Below, one piece after another: positions 15,025 through 23,348 of a DNA stretch of 49,342 bases; positions within the stretch are counted from its first letter, which is position 1, and every line of letters begins with the position of its first letter. Below the pieces are notes generated by a model. That model saw only the letters and a list, made by a program, of their open reading frames with translations. It ran no database searches and was not told the origin of the DNA. The stretch is from Lachnospiraceae bacterium (GTDB lineage: Bacteria; Bacillota; Clostridia; Lachnospirales; Lachnospiraceae): contig JAFYYS010000011.1 in assembly GCA_017546025.1 (NCBI GenBank), positions 1 through 49,342 on the forward strand, read 5' to 3'. A program made the position numbers and the translations under genes.

Positions 15025-16195
15025 ATTCCATGTTGTCGGAAGTCCCCTCCGCTTCCGTGGCATTTTCCAATACTGTTTCGGGTATTCCCGAGGTTTCGGT
15101 CATATTCTCCGGAATCTGCTCCGGATTAAACGGCGCACCGGTCGGGTCCATCAGATATCCGTGGTGACGCTTCTTACGCATGAAGTTCGCGCATACGGTG
15201 AAGGCGCCGCAGCAGATCAGCAGGAAATAGTAGGTCAGGCCGCGGTTTAACAGAAGCGCTGCGCCGAGCCTTTCTTCCGTGTGGAACCACCGCTCCTGGA
15301 TTCTGAGAAATACCGCCTCGTTCGCGCCGGCTGCGCCGGGAAGCGGCAAAGCGTCTACGGAGAGCGACAGGATGACCTGAATGGCCACGATGCCGAGCCA
15401 GTCCGCATGGCGGACGTGGAGTGCTTTGGCAACGCAGAACGTCACGCTGAAATAAGCAAGCCGCTGCAAAACCGTATAAAGGAACATCCGGGCAACAACC
15501 CATTTGTGTTCCTTCAAAAACTTGGAACCGTTACGGTACATTTCAACAGAGTATTTGGCCTTCGCTCTTGCGCGGTCCGGATGCTTTACGATGTGTAATT
15601 TCACGCCGAGCCGGATGATCTTCTCAAGAAGCGCCGAAGCCCAAGCCGGACGGAAGATGCAAAGCGTCAAAAAGAAGATGGACAAAAGCTGGAAGATTAC
15701 GCCGAACGAGAACAAAACCGGCACTCTGGAAATTGTTCCCAGAACAAGTTTCGGGCGAAGCAGTAGCGTTACCAGAAAAATCAGAAGGAAGGCCGCCTTA
15801 TACAGCACGGCAATGACCATGCACGCTAGCGCACCGACCAGCATATCAACGCCGAAACGGCCCATGTAAATCATCTGGATCGGCTGTCCGCCGGCCGCAC
15901 CGGGCGTAATCTGCGCAAAGAAAAATTCGATGTTAGACAAAAGATAGCAGCGGAAAAGGCTGATTTTCTGTCCCATTCCGCGGAACAGAATCCGCAGCTG
16001 GACAGCCTCAGCAAACACGAAAAAGACCATCAGCAGCGCTCCGATTGCAATCCAGCACTTCTTTGCTCTTCGGAGACAGCGGATGATCTCACGCGCATCC
16101 TCTCCATGAAACATCTTATGGACGGTCAGCGCGGCAATCAGGATTATTATCAGAATCTGCAGGATGAAACCTGCTTTTTGCTTCAAAGCTTTCAA
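15023..16195 (-). CDS. Flippase-like LPG-synthase-TM (UPF0104 / YbhN-type) membrane protein
   Basis: 390 residues with about eight membrane helices. Family motifs are LSNIEFFFAQITPGAAGGQPIQMIYM and LSLSVDALPLPGAAGANEAVFL, the two conserved PGxxGG/GxxE loops of the lysylphosphatidylglycerol-synthase TM domain family. There is no aminoacyl-transferase domain, so it is the stand-alone type thought to flip or handle lipid-linked substrates. The C-terminal 60 residues are polar and Glu/Thr-rich. The start codon is TTG at 16195, with GGTGGGG upstream; an in-frame TTG three codons later is an alternative. It has its own promoter and terminator, so it is not part of the aro operon despite its position after aroQ. 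Confidence 0.85.
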   Translation of the reverse strand: MKALKQKAGFILQILIIILIAALTVHKMFHGEDAREIIRCLRRAKKCWIAIGALLMVFFVFAEAVQLRILFRGMGQKISLFRCYLLSNIEFFFAQITPGAAGGQPIQMIYMGRFGVDMLVGALACMVIAVLYKAAFLLIFLVTLLLRPKLVLGTISRVPVLFSFGVIFQLLSIFFLTLCIFRPAWASALLEKIIRLGVKLHIVKHPDRARAKAKYSVEMYRNGSKFLKEHKWVVARMFLYTVLQRLAYFSVTFCVAKALHVRHADWLGIVAIQVILSLSVDALPLPGAAGANEAVFLRIQERWFHTEERLGAALLLNRGLTYYFLLICCGAFTVCANFMRKKRHHGYLMDPTGAPFNPEQIPENMTETSGIPETVLENATEAEGTSDNME

Positions 16196-16237
16196 AACGA
16201 CCCCACCGGTTACGGGAACTCCCTTTATATCAAAGAA

Positions 16238-16266
16238 AGGCTACCACAAAACCGGGGTTTTGTCAA
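16238..16266 (-). promoter_or_regulatory. Promoter of the flippase-like gene with a dyad in the spacer
   Basis: TTGACA - 17 bp - TAGCCT on the - strand. The spacer carries an inverted repeat with 8-bp arms ACAAAACC / GGTTTTGT (16246-16263), a likely operator or a small hairpin at the end of the aro transcript. Confidence 0.6.
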
Positions 16267-16291
16267 CGAAAACGCCTGTTTCCGCGGTACT

Positions 16292-16720
16292 TCAGGCGCG
16301 CTCCTTCAAAAAGCGGATTGCCTCACGGTATCCCGCAAAGCCGAGCCCCATATACGTTTTCACGCAGGCCATTCCCGCGTAGGAAATCTGACGGAAATCC
16401 TCGCGCTTTGAAACATCAGAAATATGAACCTCAACGGCCAGCACCGGAACCGCCTTCAAAGCGTCCAGAATCGCGATGCTCGTGTGGGTATAAGCGGCCG
16501 GATTAATAACGATTCCGTCATATACTCCGGGCGTTTTCTGAATCCAGTCGACAAGGTCGCCTTCGTGGTTGCTCTGCACACACTCGACGCTGACGCCTTC
16601 CTCGACTGCAACATTTTGAATATAGTCCAAAAGGTCCACATAGCTGTCACTGCCGTACACGTTCGGCTCGCGCATGCCGAGCATATTGATGTTGGGACCG
16701 TTGATCACAAGGATTTTCAT
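16292..16720 (-). CDS. aroQ: Type II 3-dehydroquinate dehydratase
   Basis: 142 residues, the normal size of the dodecameric type II enzyme that converts 3-dehydroquinate to 3-dehydroshikimate. Motifs are ILVINGPNINMLGMREPNVYG (with the catalytic Tyr in REPNVYG), ECVQSNHEGDLVDWIQ and INPAAYTHTSIAI (with the catalytic His), and AVEVHISDVSKREDFR (substrate-binding). It is the last gene of the aro operon and overlaps aroE/K by ATGA. It supplies the only dehydratase step seen in the operon, so the pathway is complete without AroD. Confidence 0.97.
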   Translation of the reverse strand: MKILVINGPNINMLGMREPNVYGSDSYVDLLDYIQNVAVEEGVSVECVQSNHEGDLVDWIQKTPGVYDGIVINPAAYTHTSIAILDALKAVPVLAVEVHISDVSKREDFRQISYAGMACVKTYMGLGFAGYREAIRFLKERA

Positions 16721-17952
16721 GCTTTACCTCCCAAGATGCCAAGAATGGCTTCGGCCTCCGCCGCGCCCCCGCCGCCTTCCGTAACGGTCACGGTCGCATC
16801 TGAAAAATGACGATACATCGGTTCCCGTTCCGCGGCTAATTCTTCAATCGGACGCCACTTTGAGAGCGGCCGGTGGTCCTTCGCCAGGTTTTTCGGATCG
16901 CGGTAAAGCCGTATCACCGTTCCGTTCTGATGAAGGATGTTATAGTTCTCCTCTCTCGTCACGGCGCCTCCGCCCGTTGAGAGGATAATACCGGAAAGTC
17001 CCGCCAGTTCTTTAAGAACTGCCGTTTCGTTGGTCCGAAAGACTGCTTCCCCGTTTGCAAGAATCTCTTCCTCGGGGGTTTTGCCGAATTTCGTCCGGTA
17101 ATATGCGTCCGCGTCGTAAACCGGCTTGCCGGTCAGCTCGCCGAGCCTTTTTGCGACGGTTGATTTGCCGCAGCCGGGCATGCCGATCAGGACGATGTTT
17201 GCAAGCTCCTTCGTGAGCGTCTCGTAAATCCGGTCAATTTCACCATCGTCAATCGGTGCTCCGGTGAACCGTTCCGCGCTCCTTTTAGCCTGCGCGACAA
17301 GCATGTAAAGGCCGTTCTCGTAAGCAATTCCGCGCTTTTTCGCGGCAAGCAGAAGCTCTGTACGGAGCGGATTATAGATGATATCGAGGACGCCCTCCAG
17401 CTTCGGGAAGACATCTAAATCAAGCGGACTGACGCCGGTATTCGGATACATGCCGACCGGGGTCGTATTTACCACAAGCGCGGCGTCACGATGCCGGTCG
17501 AGATTCGTATAGTTGTTCTCGCCGGAACGGCTGATGACCGTGACCTCGGCCCCCTGTTCGTTAAGGACATGGCAGACCGCAACCGATGCGCCGCCGCTTC
17601 CGAGAACGAGCACCTTGCGGCCCTTAACGGGCACGCCGGCACGCTCGAGCATCTTCTGAAAACCGTAAACGTCGGTGTTGTCGCCGAAGAGTCGTCCCGA
17701 GGCGTCTTTTACGATGGTGTTGATGCTTCCGACCTTTGCCGCTGTCTCACTGACCTCGTCCATATAGGCGAAAACCGTCTTTTTGTAGGGGATCGTCACG
17801 TTTAATCCGCTGAATTCCCCGTTTCGCAGGAAGCTTTCCACTTCCTCCGGCTTTTTCTCAAAAAGGCAATAGTCATACGAACCGAGCATCTTATGAATGC
17901 GCGGCGAATGGCTGTGTCCCAGTTTTTCTCCTAACAGTCCGCAGGATTGCAT
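16717..17952 (-). CDS. aroE/aroK: Bifunctional shikimate dehydrogenase - shikimate kinase (AroE-AroK fusion)
   Basis: 411 residues in one uninterrupted frame. Residues 1 to about 245 are AroE: GHSHSPRIHKML (shikimate-binding Ser), NVTIPYKKT (catalytic Lys57), GDNTDVYGF (Asp94), the Gly-rich loop VLGSGGASVAV, VNTTPVGMYPN and LVAQAKRSAERF. Residues 252 to 411 are AroK: P-loop GMPGCGKST (257-265), VYDADAYY, STGGGAV and DHRPLSKW. The linker is only a few residues. ATG 17952 lies 1 bp after the pheA stop, with GAGGAAA inside the end of pheA; the open frame continues upstream but that part is pheA in another frame. It catalyses two consecutive-order steps, dehydroshikimate to shikimate to shikimate-3-phosphate. 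Confidence 0.95.
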   Translation of the reverse strand: MQSCGLLGEKLGHSHSPRIHKMLGSYDYCLFEKKPEEVESFLRNGEFSGLNVTIPYKKTVFAYMDEVSETAAKVGSINTIVKDASGRLFGDNTDVYGFQKMLERAGVPVKGRKVLVLGSGGASVAVCHVLNEQGAEVTVISRSGENNYTNLDRHRDAALVVNTTPVGMYPNTGVSPLDLDVFPKLEGVLDIIYNPLRTELLLAAKKRGIAYENGLYMLVAQAKRSAERFTGAPIDDGEIDRIYETLTKELANIVLIGMPGCGKSTVAKRLGELTGKPVYDADAYYRTKFGKTPEEEILANGEAVFRTNETAVLKELAGLSGIILSTGGGAVTREENYNILHQNGTVIRLYRDPKNLAKDHRPLSKWRPIEELAAEREPMYRHFSDATVTVTEGGGGAAEAEAILGILGGKA

Positions 17953-17953
17953 C

Positions 17954-19096
17954 TCAGATTTCCTCGCTGTAGCTGCCCAGATACTGGAAGAACTCGCACG
18001 TTTCCTGAAGCTCTCCGATGAGTCTTGTGAGGTTCGGCGAGTAAACCGGCGTATCCAGATCGAAATAGAACATGAACTCAAACTCGCGCTCCGGAATCGG
18101 ACGGCTTTCGAGCTTGTTCAGGTTGATGCCGAGCGCATAGAAGCGGGAGAGCATCCGGTAAAGGGAACCCTGTTCGTGCGGTAAGGTCATCATAAGGCTG
18201 GTCCGGTTGGCGCCGGGATAGATTTCAAGATCCTTTGAAATGCAGATGAAACGGGTGTAGTTGTTATCCGTATTCTGCACGGAATCGGCAAGGCTGATTA
18301 AGCCGTACTGCTTGCGGCTCTGATCCGTTGCAAGCGCCGCGATGTCCGTTCTGCCGCTCTCCGCCACCATCTTGGCAGCAGTTGCGGTATTCTCGCACGC
18401 GATGACGCGGACGTCCTTCAGACCGCTCAGGAATGCCGAGCACTGCTGGATTGCCTGTTCGTGCGAGTAAATCTCGCGGATGCCCGAAAGCGTTGCGCCG
18501 GGAAGCGCCAAAAGGTTATGGTTAATCTTCAGGCGGACGCTTCGCACGATATAGAAATGATGTTTCATCATCAGGTCATAGACCATGTTCACGGAACCGG
18601 CATTGCTGTTCTCAAGCGGAATCACACCGTACCGGCAGAGTCCCTTCTCAACTGCCTGGAATACCGATTCAAAGCCGGAGCAGAAGAAAATCTTGGGATA
18701 ACGGAAGATTTTTTCGCAGGCCGCCTGCGAATTGGCGCCCGTAACGCCCTGGCAGGCAACACTCGGATTGTCCATGAACATCTTGTCGGTCTTCTCGACT
18801 GCCTCGCGGATCCGCTCGGTCAGCTCGCTCTTCTTGTCCGCATGACGGTACTGATAGCTTCTGCTCAGCTCAAAAAGCACCGAAAACAGAAGGGGCGTGT
18901 ACTCCCGCAGCTCCTCGGGGGTGTTATCAAGAACGTTCAGAATCTTCTGGCGCTCCCGCTCGGGGTCGCGCACCGGCAGGTTGTTCGCCTCCTTGTACTC
19001 CGCAATCAGGCGGGCCACATCCATTCTCTGTGCGAACAGTTCAAGAAGCTTACTGTCAATCCGGTCAATCTGTTCGCGGTATTCCTGCATATTCAT
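17954..19096 (-). CDS. pheA: Chorismate mutase / prephenate dehydratase (P-protein)
   Basis: 380 residues in three parts. An AroQ-class chorismate mutase (about 1-90: EYREQIDRIDSKLLELFAQRMDVARLIAEYK) is followed by prephenate dehydratase (about 110-285, with the NYTRF motif containing the catalytic Thr and SNAGSVNMVYDL), then a C-terminal ACT domain (about 295-380, with the ESRP Phe-binding motif in LESRPIPEREFEFMFYFD). It converts chorismate to phenylpyruvate and should be inhibited by phenylalanine through the ACT domain. Translation is coupled to aroC by an ATGA overlap at 19093-19096. Confidence 0.97.
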   Translation of the reverse strand: MNMQEYREQIDRIDSKLLELFAQRMDVARLIAEYKEANNLPVRDPERERQKILNVLDNTPEELREYTPLLFSVLFELSRSYQYRHADKKSELTERIREAVEKTDKMFMDNPSVACQGVTGANSQAACEKIFRYPKIFFCSGFESVFQAVEKGLCRYGVIPLENSNAGSVNMVYDLMMKHHFYIVRSVRLKINHNLLALPGATLSGIREIYSHEQAIQQCSAFLSGLKDVRVIACENTATAAKMVAESGRTDIAALATDQSRKQYGLISLADSVQNTDNNYTRFICISKDLEIYPGANRTSLMMTLPHEQGSLYRMLSRFYALGINLNKLESRPIPEREFEFMFYFDLDTPVYSPNLTRLIGELQETCEFFQYLGSYSEEI

Positions 19097-20166
19097 CGGT
19101 TCAGTTCCTTTCTTCTTCCTAACAGGGCATCATATACGGCTATGGCAGCAGCGGCCTCTACACACGGCACTGCTCTCGGGACGATGCACGGATCGTGCCT
19201 GCCCTTTATTTCAAGCGTTGTCTCCTCGCCGGTCGTGAGGTCTACGCTTTTCTGCGCTTTGGCAATCGACGGTGTCGGCTTGAAAGCTGCCCGGAATACA
19301 AGCGGCATGCCATTCGTGATGCCGCCGAGGATGCCGCCGCAGCGGTTCGTCTCGGTCTGCACCTTTCCGTCCTTCATGCAAAACGCATCGTTGTTCTCGC
19401 TTCCTCTGAGCTTCGCCGCGGCAAATCCCACGCCGAACTCGATGCCCTTCACAGCCGGAATGCCGAATACGGCCTGCGAGATTCTCCCTTCCATGCCGTC
19501 AAAAAGCGGTCCGCCGAGACCGACCGGAAGTCCCGTCACGACACATTCGATGATGCCGCCGACGGAATCTCCTTCGGAAAGCGCTTTCGCGATGCATTCC
19601 TGCATCTTCTGTCCCGCTTCCGCGTTGATAACCGGAAAATCGGCCTGCACTTCCTGCGTCAGAAGATCTCCCGGATCCTCAATGCCGCCGATGGCCTGAA
19701 TCCGGGCTTTAATTTCAATTCCTTCGCGTTTTAAAATCTGCTTGCAGATGCCGCCCGCGATGCAAAGCGGTGCGGTAAGCCTTCCTGAAAAATGCCCGCC
19801 GCCGCTCATGTCCGCGCTGCCGTCGTATTTGACATAGGCCGTGTAGTCGGCATGGCCGGGTCTCGGAACGGTTCTCAGGTTTGCATAGTCGCCGGGCCTA
19901 ACGTTTTGGTTCCGGATGATGGCCGTAAGCGGCGCGCCGCATGTTTTTCCGTTCGCCAGTCCGCACTGGATTTCGGGCTCGTCCGCTTCTTTTCGGGGCG
20001 TCGACCACGCGTTGTTTCCGGGTGCGCGGCGTGCAAGAAACGCCTTGAGCTCGTCAAGATCAACCGCTTCGCCTGCCGGAAGACCTTCGATTGTCACGCC
20101 GATTGCCGGCGCGTGCGACTGTCCGAATATCGATATCTGAATGTTCTCACCGTAAACTTCCGACAT
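19093..20166 (-). CDS. aroC: Chorismate synthase
   Basis: 357 residues, full length. Signatures are FGQSHAPAIGVTIEGLPAG, SADMSGGGHFSGRLTAPLCIAGG and SEGDSVGGIIECVVTGLPVGLGGPLFDG, plus RHDPCIVPRAVPCVEAAAA near the C terminus. It converts EPSP to chorismate using reduced FMN. The start is 1 bp after the aroA stop and the end overlaps pheA. Confidence 0.97.
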   Translation of the reverse strand: MSEVYGENIQISIFGQSHAPAIGVTIEGLPAGEAVDLDELKAFLARRAPGNNAWSTPRKEADEPEIQCGLANGKTCGAPLTAIIRNQNVRPGDYANLRTVPRPGHADYTAYVKYDGSADMSGGGHFSGRLTAPLCIAGGICKQILKREGIEIKARIQAIGGIEDPGDLLTQEVQADFPVINAEAGQKMQECIAKALSEGDSVGGIIECVVTGLPVGLGGPLFDGMEGRISQAVFGIPAVKGIEFGVGFAAAKLRGSENNDAFCMKDGKVQTETNRCGGILGGITNGMPLVFRAAFKPTPSIAKAQKSVDLTTGEETTLEIKGRHDPCIVPRAVPCVEAAAAIAVYDALLGRRKELNR

Positions 20167-20167
20167 G

Positions 20168-21466
20168 TTACCGCTCCCCTTTCTCTGCTGTTTTTTCTAT
20201 TGTTAAGCTGTTGTAATCCGTAAAGAAGGACGGGTAGGATTTGGCGGCGCACTGCGCATCCAAAATCCGTACCGGACCGTCCGTAAGTCCTGCTGCCACA
20301 GCGGCCGACATCGCAATCCGGTGATCCTTTGCCGAATCCGTATCGCCTCCGTGAAGCTGCTTTCCGCCGCGAATCAGAAGACCGTCCTCCGTCTCGGTGA
20401 TGTCTGCGGAAAGGGCGGTAAGCATCGCCGTCGTCGTCTGAAGCCGGTCGGATTCCTTCATTCGAAGCCTCTCGGCGTGTTCAATCACCGTCTCGCCGTC
20501 CGAACCCGCCCCTAGAACCGCCAAAACCGGCACAAGGTCGGGGATTTCCGAAGCATCAATCCTCTGTCCCTTAAGATTGCCGCTTCTGACAAGGACTGAG
20601 GTCTCATTTTCCACGACCTCGGCACCGAAATCCCGAAGAATCGCCAGAATCCGGCGGTCGCCCTGGCAGGAATCCTGCCGAAGCCCCGTTACCGTGATGC
20701 CCTGCTTCGAAAAAGCGCCCGCAACAAGCGGAAAAGCCGCGCCGGACCAGTCTCCCTCAACATAGGTTTCCTTCGGCGCTTTGTAGCACTGCCCTCCCGG
20801 AATCCGGTAGCCCCAATCGGTCTTTTCAAACACGATTCCGGCCTCCGAAACCGCCTGTTCCGTCATCGTGATGTACGCAACGGACTCGCGTTTTCCGGTA
20901 ATGGTAAGCGTGCTGTCGCCCGAAAGCATCGGAAGAGCAAACAGAAGCCCGGAAATGAACTGCGAGGAAACATCGCCGGGAAGCGTGAAATCTCCTGCCG
21001 TAAGCTGTCCGGAAAGCTTCAAAAGACTGCCCTCCTGCGTAACGCTCACGCCGTGCTTTTGAAGTTCTCCCGTCAGCGCCCCGTGAGGCCTGTTCGGAAG
21101 CTTCCCTTCCATGACAAATGTGACACTCGCCCCGAGCGCAGCTGCCACCGGCATCAAAAACCGAAGCGTGGAGCCGCTTTCCTTACAGGGAAGCGCTCTC
21201 GGGCAGTCCGTAAACGCCTTTTGGGTGTCCTTAGCCTTCGCCTTAACGGGCTCCACCGCGATGACACCGTCGCCCACGGTGAATGTTGCCCCGAGCGCGC
21301 TCAGGCAATCCATCGTAGCCGTGATATCGTCAGACATGGTGTCGCAATTTACCTTAGCCGGCTCCTTCGAAAGCGCCGCCGTGATCAGAAGCCTGTGCGC
21401 GGCGGATTTCGAAGCGGGAGCCTTCACCTGTCCGTACCTGGTTCCGTTTTGAACCGTTTCTGTCAT
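20168..21466 (-). CDS. aroA: 5-enolpyruvylshikimate-3-phosphate synthase
   Basis: 432 residues with the two inverse-alpha/beta-barrel domains. Signatures are PASKSAAHRLLITAAL, ESGSTLRFLMP, LPNRPHGALTGEL, GDVSSQFISGLLFALP, GDWSGAAFPLVAGAF, RLRMKESDRLQTT and AKDHRIAMSAAVAAGL. It condenses shikimate-3-phosphate with PEP. ATG 21466 has AGGAGG 6 nt upstream and overlaps the aroB stop as ATGA. The residues around the PEP site (SGST rather than the NAGT of E. coli-type enzymes) are those of the more divergent Gram-positive type. Confidence 0.96.
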   Translation of the reverse strand: MTETVQNGTRYGQVKAPASKSAAHRLLITAALSKEPAKVNCDTMSDDITATMDCLSALGATFTVGDGVIAVEPVKAKAKDTQKAFTDCPRALPCKESGSTLRFLMPVAAALGASVTFVMEGKLPNRPHGALTGELQKHGVSVTQEGSLLKLSGQLTAGDFTLPGDVSSQFISGLLFALPMLSGDSTLTITGKRESVAYITMTEQAVSEAGIVFEKTDWGYRIPGGQCYKAPKETYVEGDWSGAAFPLVAGAFSKQGITVTGLRQDSCQGDRRILAILRDFGAEVVENETSVLVRSGNLKGQRIDASEIPDLVPVLAVLGAGSDGETVIEHAERLRMKESDRLQTTTAMLTALSADITETEDGLLIRGGKQLHGGDTDSAKDHRIAMSAAVAAGLTDGPVRILDAQCAAKSYPSFFTDYNSLTIEKTAEKGER

Positions 21467-22521
21467 GCAAGGCCTCCTGCTTTGAGCCATTCGTGAAAGG
21501 TTTCTTTCGAAACCGAAAGTACTTTACAGCTGCCGACAGCCTCCGGATATACAATCCGCATCGAGGTTGCCGTATTCTTCTTATCGTTCGATACCGCGGC
21601 GGACACTTCGTCTGCCGTGAAGGCGGTTTCGGTCGGAAGACCGTACGCCTTAATAAGCTTTACAAGCCGCTCGGGAACTGTTTCGTCGCAAAAACCCATG
21701 GCATGCGCCGCACGTGCGATGATTGCCATGCCGATGGCAACGCCCTGACCATGCGGAACGGTGAACCCGCTCAAAAGCTCTACGCCGTGGCCTGCGGTAT
21801 GCCCGAGATTCAAAAGCATCCGAAGCCCGCGGTCAAACTCGTCGGCCTCCACATAATCGCGCTTTACGGCGACGCAGCAGCCGATGATTTCTTCATACAT
21901 TTCCTTTACCGGCTGTTCCGAAAGCCTTGAAAACAAAGGCTCTCCGAGAAGCATGCCGTATTTGATGATTTCGGCGCACCCGTTGCGGTATTCCTCTTCG
22001 GGAAGCGTCTTCAGCGTATCAATATCGCAAATCACAAGCGCCGGCTGACAGAAGGCGCCGACCTGGTTCTTTCCGCCCGGAAGGTCAACCGCGGTCTTGC
22101 CGCCGACAGAGGAATCCACCGCTGCAAGAAGCGACGTCGGCATCTGCACATACGAAATGCCGCGCTGATATGTGGCCGCGGCAAATCCTGCCAGATCGCC
22201 GACCACGCCGCCGCCCAGTGCAATCACGGAATCGTCTCTTGCAAGCCCTGCCTCGCACAGTTTCTGCAGCAGATCCCCGTAAACCGTCAGGTTCTTGCTC
22301 TGTTCCCCGCTTTTCATGACATAGGAGTATGTCTGAAAACCGGCCGCGGAAAGCGAATTAACAAGGCTTTCGCCGTATAACGGATAGACGTTGTCGTCGC
22401 TGACGACCATCAGCCGCTTCGCAGGAAGAAGCGCAGAAAGCATCGCCGGTGCCTCCTTCAAAAGCCCCGCGCCGATTCGCACTTCATAAGGTTTTCCTGT
22501 TTTTACGGTTACGGACGTCAT
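21463..22521 (-). CDS. aroB: 3-dehydroquinate synthase
   Basis: 352 residues. Signatures are SGEQSKNLTVYGDLLQKL, IALGGGVVGDLAGFAAATYQRGI, QMPTSLLAAVDSSVGGKTAVDLPGGKN, the metal-binding region EIIKYGMLLGEPLF, and LNLGHTAGHGVE. It needs NAD and a divalent metal and converts DAHP to 3-dehydroquinate. ATG 22521 has AGAGGAGG upstream and overlaps the tyrA stop by ATGA. Confidence 0.97.
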   Translation of the reverse strand: MTSVTVKTGKPYEVRIGAGLLKEAPAMLSALLPAKRLMVVSDDNVYPLYGESLVNSLSAAGFQTYSYVMKSGEQSKNLTVYGDLLQKLCEAGLARDDSVIALGGGVVGDLAGFAAATYQRGISYVQMPTSLLAAVDSSVGGKTAVDLPGGKNQVGAFCQPALVICDIDTLKTLPEEEYRNGCAEIIKYGMLLGEPLFSRLSEQPVKEMYEEIIGCCVAVKRDYVEADEFDRGLRMLLNLGHTAGHGVELLSGFTVPHGQGVAIGMAIIARAAHAMGFCDETVPERLVKLIKAYGLPTETAFTADEVSAAVSNDKKNTATSMRIVYPEAVGSCKVLSVSKETFHEWLKAGGLA

Positions 22522-23348
22522 CCGTCTACCTCCTCTTTTCTCCTTCGCCCTTCATCCAAAAGGCGCTTCATTGTCTCGCGGTCATCGGCCGCAAGCGCGT
22601 CGCGGTACGCCTGCATATTCTGCATCAGCGTATCGATTTCTCTCATCAGATTGTCCTTATTATCAAAGAAAAGCTGCGTCCACATCTCGGGATTCAGCCA
22701 CGCCACACGCGTCAGGTCGCGGTAGCTTCCGGCCGACATGCCGGTATGAATCTCGGCCGTCGGGCTCTTCACATACGCGTTCGAAACGACATGCGCGAGC
22801 TGTGAGGAAAATGCGATGACTTTATCGTGGGTTTCCGCACTCGTCACGGTAATGCTTCCGAAACCAGCCGGCGAAAGTAACGTTTTGACGCGGTCGAGAA
22901 ACGTGATGTCGTCATTTTTCTTCGGGACAAGCACCATCGGAGCGCCTTCAAACATGTCAGGCTTCGCGTATTTGAACCCGGAAAACTGCGTGCCGGCCAT
23001 CGGATGGCCGCCGATGTAGGTAAATCCGTACTTTTCCGCGAGTTCAAACCCGGAATCAACCACGTTGCCCTTCGTGCCGCAGCAGTCGATGACGACCGGC
23101 TTCGTGCCGAAGAACGGTCCCTTCTCCTCCATGTAGGAAACCGCTGCCTGCGGGTACGTACAAATCAGAATCAGGTCGCATTCCGGGATGGTTTCGTCAT
23201 TCAGGTCCTCTGAAACGACGCCGGAAATCTTCGCGAACTGAAGAATTGCTTCATTTGTATCAAAAGCCGCCACAGTGTGTCCGGCCTTGCTGTATGCCTT
23301 GGCGAACGATCCGCCAATCAGGCCGAGGCCTACGATTCCGACTCTCAT
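22518..23348 (-). CDS. tyrA: Prephenate dehydrogenase
   Basis: 276 residues. The N-terminal NAD-binding fold is VGIVGLGLIGGSFAKAYSKAGHTVAAFD; the catalytic region includes GGHPMAGTQFSGFKYA and the His/Arg block AFSSQLAHVVSNAYV. No C-terminal ACT domain is present, so direct Tyr feedback by an ACT domain is not expected. It converts prephenate to 4-hydroxyphenylpyruvate for tyrosine. The gene overlaps both neighbours by ATGA. Confidence 0.94.
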   Translation of the reverse strand: MRVGIVGLGLIGGSFAKAYSKAGHTVAAFDTNEAILQFAKISGVVSEDLNDETIPECDLILICTYPQAAVSYMEEKGPFFGTKPVVIDCCGTKGNVVDSGFELAEKYGFTYIGGHPMAGTQFSGFKYAKPDMFEGAPMVLVPKKNDDITFLDRVKTLLSPAGFGSITVTSAETHDKVIAFSSQLAHVVSNAYVKSPTAEIHTGMSAGSYRDLTRVAWLNPEMWTQLFFDNKDNLMREIDTLMQNMQAYRDALAADDRETMKRLLDEGRRRKEEVDG

